Positions 1 through 5,030 of a stretch of 9,516 nt of DNA are shown here, one piece after another. The stretch spans positions 1 through 9,516 of the forward strand of contig JBEPZU010000024.1 in assembly GCA_041640715.1 (NCBI GenBank), written 5' to 3'. Numbering within the stretch: position 1 is the first letter of the stretch; every line of letters begins with the position of its first letter. The translations under genes and the position numbers were made by a program. The notes below the pieces were generated by a model. That model saw nothing but the letters and a program-made list of their open reading frames with translations. It was not told the DNA's origin and ran no database searches. Source of the stretch: DSFO01 sp041640715 (GTDB taxonomy: Archaea; Thermoproteota; Thermoprotei; Gearchaeales; Gearchaeaceae).

Positions 1-96
1 AGGAAATATTTGGAAGAGAATGCTAAAAGCATTTACAATCTATTTCTCATACTTAGCGAACTCGAAAAGCAAAGCGCTATTAAAACCATTAACTGA
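1..96 (+). CDS. C-terminal end of an unidentified protein (partial)
   Basis: Reading from base 1, frame 1 stays open for 31 codons and ends at TGA 94-96. The peptide begins RKYLEENAKSIYNLF and is rich in Lys, Glu, Leu and Ile in an amphipathic pattern, as in a C-terminal helix. Codon use (AAA, GAA, ATA, AGC) is like that of the other genes here. No family can be assigned from so short a tail, and the rest lies left of the window. The stop codon touches the terminal stem of the antisense C/D box RNA at 96-154. A chance open frame of this length is possible, so this is a moderate call. Confidence 0.42.
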   Translation, partial: RKYLEENAKSIYNLFLILSELEKQSAIKTIN

Positions 97-154
97 CCGT
101 CAGTACGCCCTGCCGTTCTTCACAATTCAGCAATCGTGGGTGTCTTCATCCGGC
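96..154 (-). ncRNA. C/D box sRNA (2'-O-methylation guide)
   Basis: This unusually GC-rich stretch between two genes reads on the minus strand as a complete archaeal C/D box sRNA. Box C is ATGAAGA (149-143), followed by a 12-nt guide (142-131), box D' CTGA (130-127), a 3-nt spacer, box C' GTGAAGA (123-117), a 13-nt guide (116-104) and box D CTGA (103-100). A terminal stem pairs 151-154 with 96-99 (three Watson-Crick pairs and one G-U). It leaves G150, A149 and T148 as the three-nucleotide bulge expected for the C/D kink-turn. Both C boxes differ from RUGAUGA by the same U-to-A change. Such RNAs bind L7Ae, Nop5 and fibrillarin and direct methylation of the target base paired to the fifth guide nucleotide upstream of D or D'. 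The predicted targets contain CAAUCGUGGGUG and UACGCCCUGCCGU, with the fifth base (C) modified in each. I could not assign these to a particular rRNA or tRNA site. Confidence 0.86.
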
Positions 155-171
155 AATATGAAAATAATGCT

Positions 172-185
172 AAAAAATAATAAAG
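172..185 (-). promoter_or_regulatory. TATA-like box for the C/D sRNA, possibly shared with yjbQ
   Basis: On the minus strand this AT-only tract contains TTTATTAT, centred about 26 nt before the predicted 5' end of the sRNA (around 155), which is the usual archaeal TATA distance. On the plus strand the same tract lies 13-26 nt upstream of the yjbQ start at 198, so the two divergent units may share it. The assignment rests on spacing and base content only. Confidence 0.35.
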
Positions 186-197
186 TTAAATCATTTT

Positions 198-611
198 ATG
201 AAATCGGTCCATAAAATATTGAGATTCAGCACGAAGCAAAGAATCCAGGTTATCGATATAACTAGGGAATTGGAGGATTTCGTATCTAAAAGCGGCATAA
301 AGAACGGTTTTTGTCTAGTTCATGTGCCTCATGCTACTGCTGCTTTAATTCTTAACGAAAACGAAGAAGGGTTGATCGAAGATATAAAAAGGAAGATAAC
401 TGAGGAGTTTCCAATAAAGGCTAACTGGATGCATGATAGAATAGATGATAACGCTTATGCGCATTTAGCTTCATCTTTCATAGGCACTACGAGGATTTTC
501 CCTATAATAGAAGGCAATCTAATAAGAGGGACTTGGCAGAATCTGCTCTTCATAGAACTTGATGGCCCTAGAAGTAATAGAGAGGTAGTTTTTCAAATGC
601 TAGGAATTTAA
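198..611 (+). CDS. yjbQ: YjbQ/UPF0047 family protein
   Basis: The 137-residue protein matches this family in length and motifs. It has a beta-strand start (VIDITREL), HATAAL with His45, NEN at 53-55, HDRIDDNAYAHLASSFIG at 79-96 (His79, Asp84, Asn85, His89), then GTWQ at 111-114 and ELDGPR..R at 120-128. These His, Asp and Glu residues line the conserved pocket. Family members are known as secondary thiamine-phosphate synthase-like proteins because the E. coli protein shows that activity in vitro. The physiological reaction is unsettled, so no pathway role is claimed. ATG 198 fits the normal family start. No Shine-Dalgarno sequence is visible, and the A-rich tract at 172-185 may be the promoter. 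The gene is convergent with hutI and overlaps its 3' end by 4 bp. Confidence 0.9.
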   Translation: MKSVHKILRFSTKQRIQVIDITRELEDFVSKSGIKNGFCLVHVPHATAALILNENEEGLIEDIKRKITEEFPIKANWMHDRIDDNAYAHLASSFIGTTRIFPIIEGNLIRGTWQNLLFIELDGPRSNREVVFQMLGI

Positions 612-1807
612 TAATTCAACTTGACTACTTTACCATGACTTATTACTACTTTGACATGATTGTAGCCTAATGTGTATCCTATCCATTTATAATTAGGTAC
701 GTCGAGCAATATTATATCAGCATACTTACCTTCTTCTATAGATCCGTAATCTTCATGAATCCTTAAAGCATAGGCAGCATTTATTGTAGAAGCTGAGATG
801 CATTCTGCTTGAGTCATCCTCAAATTCCTACATGCTATTGCTATGACGCTTTGCATATCGTATATCCAAGAAGCCGGACTGAAGTCTGAAGCCAATGCCA
901 CTATCATTCCTTCCCTTATATATTTCCTAGCATCTGCGTTTTGGTGCATTAAAGAAAAGCTTGTAGCAGGTAGCAAGACTCCGCTCGTCTTTTTCCTTAT
1001 AGCTTCTTTCAAAGTCTCATCATCTAAGTATATTATGTGATCTATCGAAACTAAATCGAAATCTTTGACCAGCTTTCCGCATCCTATATCGGCGATTTCT
1101 CCTACATGTGCTTTCAAAGCTAAGCCGTTTTCTAAAGCTTTTTGGAATATTAATCTAGTATCTTCATAACCCAATGCACCTATATCGCAGAAAGAATCAA
1201 CGAACATAGCCAATCCTTTACTTGCAGCCAAAGATATGACCTCAAGAAATTCTTTGATGAAATTTTCGTTGGGTTTTAAATGAGCAAGTAGTGTAGGTAT
1301 TATTGTAGCCTTTGCTTTCTTCTTAATTTCATTTATCAGGATCAATTCTCTAAGTTCTTCTTCAAAGCTTAAACCATAACCTGTTTTTATCTCTATTACT
1401 GTAGTACCATGTTCTATCATTAAATCTATTCTTTCTAAAACCAACTTGATTATCTCTTCATCACTGGCCTTCTTCGTTGTTTCTACAGTTCTGTATATGC
1501 CTCCTCCTTTTTTAAGTATGTCTGAATAACTAGCACCTTCGATTCTCAATTCGAATTCATCTTCTCTAGAACCTGCGAATAATAAATGCGTATGTGAATC
1601 TATGAAAGCAGGCATAGCTAAAGCTTCTTCTATTTCTTCCTTTGCCTTGTAGCTTATTTCCTCTCCTACATAAGTTATCCTTTCTCCTTTTATTCCTATA
1701 ATGCCGTCTTCGATTATTCCTAGATTCTTCAAACCTTCTTTCGTTCTAGGTCCACCTTTTAGTGTGAGGATTTGATCTGATTTTATTACTAAGTCGAATT
1801 CATGCAC
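608..1807 (-). CDS. hutI: Imidazolonepropionase (HutI), amidohydrolase superfamily
   Basis: The 399-residue protein has the normal HutI length. The family hydrolyses 4-imidazolone-5-propanoate to N-formimino-glutamate in histidine breakdown, using one metal ion. The metal ligands are present: DSHTH with His72 and His74, His234 in KAHVGE, and Asp308 in ASDFSP. So are the catalytic Glu237 and His257 (SIDH). HutI-specific substrate residues also appear, namely Arg81 in LLFAGSREDEFELR, Tyr94 in GASY, the GGGI loop at 101-104, IKTGYGL at 140-146 and His176 in LLAH. These features separate it from generic amidohydrolases. No hutH, hutU or hutG is in the window, so its pathway context is unknown; a related imidazolone substrate remains possible. 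ATG 1807 is chosen because an AT-rich promoter lies just upstream. It is convergent with yjbQ and divergent from the aldo/keto reductase. Confidence 0.87.
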   Translation of the reverse strand: MHEFDLVIKSDQILTLKGGPRTKEGLKNLGIIEDGIIGIKGERITYVGEEISYKAKEEIEEALAMPAFIDSHTHLLFAGSREDEFELRIEGASYSDILKKGGGIYRTVETTKKASDEEIIKLVLERIDLMIEHGTTVIEIKTGYGLSFEEELRELILINEIKKKAKATIIPTLLAHLKPNENFIKEFLEVISLAASKGLAMFVDSFCDIGALGYEDTRLIFQKALENGLALKAHVGEIADIGCGKLVKDFDLVSIDHIIYLDDETLKEAIRKKTSGVLLPATSFSLMHQNADARKYIREGMIVALASDFSPASWIYDMQSVIAIACRNLRMTQAECISASTINAAYALRIHEDYGSIEEGKYADIILLDVPNYKWIGYTLGYNHVKVVISHGKVVKLNY

Positions 1808-1810
1808 AAT

Positions 1811-1840
1811 TATTAAACTTAACTATAAATATTATTTTTT
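1811..1840. promoter_or_regulatory. Shared divergent promoter (hutI / aldo-keto reductase)
   Basis: Only 47 bp separate the start codons at 1807 (-) and 1855 (+), and the spacer is almost pure A+T. ACTATAAATATT (1822-1833) is a good TATA box for the reductase, centred about 27 nt before its ATG. Read on the other strand, ATATTTATA is equally TATA-like and sits 17-25 nt before the hutI ATG. One near-symmetrical element may therefore serve both genes, each as a leaderless transcript. Confidence 0.5.
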
Positions 1841-1854
1841 TAAGAAAGTTTAGC

Positions 1855-2685
1855 ATGAGGTATAAGCAACTAGGAAAGACAAAGGAGAAGATACCTGCAA
1901 TAGGCTTAGGCACTTATGGTTTAGGAGGGTATAATTCAGCAGATTATAGTAAAGATAAAGAAGTCATAGAACTTATAAGAAATGCTATAGAGCTAGGAAT
2001 AACTTTCATAGATACTGCTGAAATGTATGGTTCAGGGCATAGTGAGGAATTAATAGGAGAGGCAGTCAAGGGGCTTAGGGAGAAAGTCTTCATAGCTTCT
2101 AAGGTTCTACCTAGCCATTTCAGATACGAAGATGTGATAAAGGCTTGTGAAGCAAGTCTTAGAAGACTTCAAACAAGCTACATAGATCTTTATCAGCTAC
2201 ATTGGCCTAATCCAAACATAAGAATAGAGGAAACGATGAATGCTATGGAATATCTAGTAGATAAGGGTAAGATAAGATACATAGGGATAAGTAATTTTTA
2301 TCTTGAGGAAATGAAAGAAGCTATTAATTCGATGAAAAAGTATGAAATAGTTTCAAACCAAATGGAATATAGCGTGTTGAATAGAGATATAGAAACCGAG
2401 GTATTGCCTTTCTGCAATAGAGAAGGAATAACACTAATAGCTTATAGCCCTTTAGCAAGGGGTGCTATTTTTTCTGGAAAACCAGCTAGCATCTTATCGA
2501 AAATAGCTAAGAAGCATAATTGTACGATAGCTCAGGTTGCTTTGAATTGGTTAATAAGCAAAGAAAACGTGATAGCTATACCCAAGACCTCCAAGAAAGA
2601 AAGGTTAAAGGAATTTCTAGGTAGCTATGACATTAAGCTAGATAATGAAGATATTAGTTTAATCAATTATTTAAAATCCTTCTAA
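1855..2685 (+). CDS. Aldo/keto reductase
   Basis: This 276-residue protein is a single-domain (beta/alpha)8 aldo/keto reductase using NAD(P)H to reduce aldehydes or ketones. The catalytic tetrad is intact: Asp53 (FIDTA), Tyr58 (EMYG), Lys83 (ASK) and His116 (QLHWP). The GLGTYGLGG loop at 17-25, SEELIG at 63-68, IGISNF at 143-148, SNQMEYS at 167-173, AYSPLARG at 196-203 and the cofactor motif IPKTSKKERLKE at 242-253 are all as expected. IPKTSK with Arg250 fits preference for NADPH, though this is inferred. The native substrate cannot be read from the sequence. ATG 1855 follows a TATA box at the leaderless distance. The 3' end overlaps the convergent DUF559 gene by 15 bp. Confidence 0.93.
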   Translation: MRYKQLGKTKEKIPAIGLGTYGLGGYNSADYSKDKEVIELIRNAIELGITFIDTAEMYGSGHSEELIGEAVKGLREKVFIASKVLPSHFRYEDVIKACEASLRRLQTSYIDLYQLHWPNPNIRIEETMNAMEYLVDKGKIRYIGISNFYLEEMKEAINSMKKYEIVSNQMEYSVLNRDIETEVLPFCNREGITLIAYSPLARGAIFSGKPASILSKIAKKHNCTIAQVALNWLISKENVIAIPKTSKKERLKEFLGSYDIKLDNEDISLINYLKSF

Positions 2686-3009
2686 CTGTTTTAGTTTTTC
2701 TTCAATTTTTTTGACGACCCCTTCGATGTTCTCAAAGATTTCTTTATCTTTAAATCTAAGTACATGATATCCCTTACTTCTTAAGGCTCTGTCTTTTACT
2801 TCATCTTTTTTAATTCTTGCCTTTGATTTTGAATGAATTATTCCATCGACTTCAACTACCAATCTATCTCCGATTAAAAAATCTACTATTACGTATTTTC
2901 TGTATTTTTTAATCAAAATAGGAAATTGCGTGGAGAATTTTATCCCTCTTTTCTGCAATGCTTCAAATAGAGCCATCTCAGGCTTAGTATAGGCATAGCG
3001 GGGATTCAA
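2671..3009 (-). CDS. DUF559 / Vsr-like endonuclease-fold protein
   Basis: The 112-residue protein has the layout of the DUF559 family, relatives of very-short-patch repair and restriction nucleases with a PD-(D/E)XK fold. An N-terminal helix carries Glu11 (TKPEMALFEAL), followed by RGIKFSTQFPI at 21-31. The core VDFLI (Asp43) and VVEVDGIIH (Glu53, Asp55, His59) come next, then Asp69 and Asp73 in KKDEVKDRAL and the typical GYHVLRFKDKEI at 80-91. Acidic residues suited to metal binding are kept, so a DNA nuclease or nicking role is plausible but unproven. It stands alone with no methylase or helicase beside it, so a restriction role is not supported. A minus-strand TATA-like sequence lies at about 3037-3045. 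Confidence 0.82.
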   Translation of the reverse strand: MNPRYAYTKPEMALFEALQKRGIKFSTQFPILIKKYRKYVIVDFLIGDRLVVEVDGIIHSKSKARIKKDEVKDRALRSKGYHVLRFKDKEIFENIEGVVKKIEEKLKQLEGF

Positions 3010-3061
3010 TTCTCTCGAATTAATATGAGAAGCTTGTTAAAAAGTTTTTATTCGTCTGTAA

Positions 3062-3080
3062 AAAATTTTAAAATTAAATA
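3062..3080 (+). promoter_or_regulatory. TATA box of the TFIIB-like gene
   Basis: This A/T-only tract contains TTTTAAAATTAAATA and ends 21 nt before ATG 3102. Its 3' half (3073-3080) is centred about 26 nt before that ATG, the leaderless spacing seen at other genes in the window. Confidence 0.45.
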
Positions 3081-3101
3081 CCAGTTGAACAAAATCGAGT
3101 T

Positions 3102-3414
3102 ATGGAAGCTTTACGTAAAAGCGAGAAAATAATTTCTAAACAAGAAGAAATAGCTAAGGCTTTAGGTTTGAGTCCCGAAATTTTGAAAGAATCCTATGAA
3201 ATTTATCTTAAAGCAAGGAAAATAGGTGCTTTAAGGGGGTTTTCGTTTAATGAGATAGCCGCAGGAACCATATTTGTAGCATGCGCATTGAATTCACAGC
3301 CTATTACAATAAAAGATATATCTAAGGTTTCAGGAATCCCCCAAAATTTAATCTGGAGCTGCGCTACTAGCATTCAAAAATCAGGCATCGTAAACAAAAT
3401 AGTCGCTATAAGAG
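3102..3414 (+). CDS. TFIIB-like cyclin-fold protein, cut by assembly gap (partial)
   Basis: The first 104 residues are visible before the run of N. Residues about 12-90 match the first cyclin repeat of archaeal transcription factor B, with ALGLSPEILKESYEIYLKAR, then GALRGFSFNEIAAGTIFVAC (43-62) and PITIKDISKVSGIP, the family's helix-turn-helix-like segment. The zinc ribbon and B-finger that precede this domain in normal TFB are missing. That absence looks real: TAA at 3075 stops this frame upstream, and no other start codon lies between it and ATG 3102. The second cyclin repeat, if present, lies in the gap. It may be a core-only TFB paralogue or a short cyclin-fold regulator. The frame read beyond the N run is not meaningful. 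Confidence 0.72.
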
Positions 3415-3514
3415 NNNNNNNNNNNNNNNNNNNNNNNNNNNNNNNNNNNNNNNNNNNNNNNNNNNNNNNNNNNNNNNNNNNNNNNNNNNNNNNNNNNNNN
3501 NNNNNNNNNNNNNN
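3415..3514. other. Assembly gap (100 N)
   Basis: Exactly 100 N occur here, the conventional length for a scaffold gap of unknown size. It interrupts the TFIIB-like gene, and the sequence on its right does not resume that gene recognisably. True distance and linkage between the two sides are therefore uncertain. Confidence 0.97.
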
Positions 3515-3927
3515 ATGTTCTTTGAAATGCTATTATGTAGAGATATCGTCTTCATCTTCATAGAAGCGCTGTTAATACTATTACCGCTTAAATGATAAAG
3601 TCACGACACTAATCTATTTGTTTATCAAAAATATTACCGAAATCCTTGATCTTGCCAATTTAAGTCTTTCTTCACAAGCTCTAGCCTTTATTCATCAGCA
3701 ATGAAATTCTTTGTCTTTTGAATACTAAAGTTTATTTTTAAAATTAGCAAGAGTATCTTTTTCTATTTCATTTTAAAGTTTTGGTAACCTTCTTAGCTCT
3801 CTCTTCAAGTTTAACCTATTTATTCTGTGCTATATTACATTTCTAATTTTTGTTTTCTTAATAATATTCTCGATGAAAAGTAGATAGGTTAGAAGATATA
3901 TACTGGACAAAATTTCTTGAGCATAAC
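3515..3927. other. AT-rich stretch without a convincing gene; possible decayed coding remnant
   Basis: Between the gap and the next promoter there is no long open frame on either strand. Short frames exist: a 25-codon hydrophobic one on the plus strand directly after the gap (3515-3592), and broken minus-strand segments. Read on the minus strand, roughly 3820 to 3610 yields protein-like pieces such as VKLEERAKKVTKTLK, NEIEKDTLANFKNKL and CEERLKLARSRISV. They are separated by stops and frame changes, so they may be the worn remains of a gene or simply chance in AT-rich DNA. I see no tRNA, C/D RNA, inverted repeat or insertion sequence end here. Confidence 0.35.
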
Positions 3928-3946
3928 TTTTTTAAGATATATATAA
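3928..3946 (+). promoter_or_regulatory. TATA region of the RHH/V4R-like gene
   Basis: TTTTTTAAG followed by ATATATATAA lies 15-33 nt upstream of ATG 3961. The TTTAAGATA part (3931-3939) is centred 26 nt before that ATG. The very AT-rich run supports promoter melting, but the exact box cannot be fixed by eye. Confidence 0.45.
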
Positions 3947-3960
3947 TTATATACTTGGAT

Positions 3961-4539
3961 ATGAGAACTACTTTAGCTGTAGACGAGGATATAGCAAAAA
4001 GCTTTGCAGATATCGTAAAGAAGAAGAACATGGTGATCTTCTCAGTTACAAATGATGCCATAAAACTTACTACGGAATTGTTAAAAGAAGACATAGAACC
4101 TGAAGAAATGCTCTTTTTCATTAAGCTAGTCCGTTTGATGGATGCTATAGATGTGGTACCTATACCGGGTTATCTTAATGAGGAGATTCTGAATAAATTG
4201 TATTATATTGAAAAAGATAAATTGTACGAGATTTTCGTAAAAACAGGGAAAGAGGTTTCGAGTGTTTTCAAGGCATTGATGCCAAATATTACAAATGTAC
4301 TGAGTTTTGCCAAATCGCTGGTGAAATTCTTTCCTTTAAAGAAAATAGAGGTGGAAGAAAAAGGAGGAAAAATTAGATTACTCGTAGTAGGCGCTGGGAA
4401 ATCTTTAGTTACAACCAATTGTGTTCTACATTTCTTACGAGGTTTTTTAGAAGGTTACAAAACTAAAATAGTAGAAGAAACAGTTGGCATTGGAATTATA
4501 GATATAACCTTTACACCGTTACAAAACTATAACTATTGA
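3961..4539 (+). CDS. Ribbon-helix-helix protein with V4R-like C-terminal domain
   Basis: Counted from ATG 3961 the protein has 192 residues. A TTG six bases upstream is in frame but adds only two residues and fits the promoter spacing no better. Residues 1-40 (MRTTLAVDEDIAKSFADIVK, then SVTNDAIKLTTEL) look like a CopG-type ribbon-helix-helix: a short strand, two helices and a turn between. From about 85 the order LYEIFVKTGKEVSSVF, PLKKIEVEEKGGKIRLLV, then CVLHFLRGFLEGY with Cys154 and KIVEETVGIGIIDITF resembles the V4R small-molecule-binding domain, without its usual final Cys. A ligand-responsive DNA-binding regulator is the best guess; both domain calls are by eye. Its 3' end overlaps the convergent RpiB-like gene by 7 bp. 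Confidence 0.6.
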   Translation: MRTTLAVDEDIAKSFADIVKKKNMVIFSVTNDAIKLTTELLKEDIEPEEMLFFIKLVRLMDAIDVVPIPGYLNEEILNKLYYIEKDKLYEIFVKTGKEVSSVFKALMPNITNVLSFAKSLVKFFPLKKIEVEEKGGKIRLLVVGAGKSLVTTNCVLHFLRGFLEGYKTKIVEETVGIGIIDITFTPLQNYNY

Positions 4540-4985
4540 GATTTTTCTAGTTCTTTCAATTTTTCGATGTTCTTTCTTTCGCTTTCATCTATTTGAGTTA
4601 CAGAAAACCAAGCGTCTAGGATTTCTTTAGCCACTTGATTGCTTGTCAATCTTCCGCTCAAAGCAAGAACGTTCGCATCGTTCCACAATCTAGCGCCTCT
4701 TGCTGTTTCTGCATCATAACAAAGCGCCGCTCTTATGCCCTTTATTTTATTGGCCGCAATAGAAACCCCTGTACCTGTGTAACATATTAAGATTCCGCTA
4801 TCTGCTTCACCGTTTAATAAGTCTTTGCATACTTCTTTAGCTACATCAGGCCAAGGCTCCACTTTATTGGTCACCAAAGAACCATGGATAAATACTTCAT
4901 ATCCTCTTCTTTTTAGCTCTTCTTTTAAGAATAACGCCACAGGGTAAAGATCATCGCTTCCTAAAGATACTCTTTTTTTCTCCAT
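4533..4985 (-). CDS. RpiB/LacA/LacB family sugar-phosphate isomerase-like protein
   Basis: The 150-residue protein has the family length and core: PWPDVAKEV at 45-53, ADSGILICYTGTGVSIAANK at 61-80 with the catalytic Cys68 and anion-binding loop, GIRAALCYDAETARGAR at 83-99 and NDANVLALSGR at 102-112. Members isomerise aldose and ketose phosphates, for instance ribose 5-phosphate to ribulose 5-phosphate. Several ribose-5-phosphate isomerase residues are changed. The usual Asp-His pair of SDH is SDD (11-12), the ring-opening His before NDxN is Trp101, and the C-terminal GGRH phosphate motif is replaced by DESER. I therefore call the family, not the enzyme; a different sugar phosphate is likely. 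It follows the R2-like gene by 45 bp but has its own TATA-like box. Confidence 0.85.
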   Translation of the reverse strand: MEKKRVSLGSDDLYPVALFLKEELKRRGYEVFIHGSLVTNKVEPWPDVAKEVCKDLLNGEADSGILICYTGTGVSIAANKIKGIRAALCYDAETARGARLWNDANVLALSGRLTSNQVAKEILDAWFSVTQIDESERKNIEKLKELEKSQ

Positions 4986-5006
4986 AAAAATTAATGGAGA
5001 AGATTC

Positions 5007-5020
5007 AATAAAAATATAGT
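5007..5020 (-). promoter_or_regulatory. TATA box of the RpiB-like gene
   Basis: On the minus strand this reads ACTATATTTTTATT, centred about 28 nt before the ATG at 4985. No Shine-Dalgarno sequence lies between, so the gene is probably transcribed on its own without a leader rather than only by read-through from the R2-like gene. The T-rich run just before it (5021-5029) may also end that upstream transcript. Confidence 0.45.
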
Positions 5021-5030
5021 AAAAAATAAA

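Noticed and set aside
20..214. 64-codon forward open frame before yjbQ
   Set aside because: It runs antisense through the C/D box RNA, overlaps both the partial gene at 1-96 and the start of yjbQ, and its product resembles nothing and has an unnatural composition.
608..1807. Possible yjbQ-hutI functional pair
   Set aside because: The genes are convergent with separate promoters; their 4-bp tail overlap is no sign of joint regulation or pathway.
3515..3592. Short hydrophobic forward frame beginning right after the N run
   Set aside because: Its ATG sits at the gap edge by chance, it has no promoter in view, and the opposite strand is also open over much of it. It could be the end of a gene in the gap, but nothing supports that.
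3541..3710. Box C-like motifs on the minus strand (ATGAAGA near 3560-3554, CTGATGA near 3699-3693 with a later GTGAAGA)
   Set aside because: No CTGA D or D' boxes at the required spacing and no terminal stem, unlike the RNA at 96-154.
3858..4121. 87-codon minus-strand frame opposite the RHH/V4R-like gene
   Set aside because: It is a shadow of the plus-strand gene, with a Ser/Phe-rich composition and no family features.
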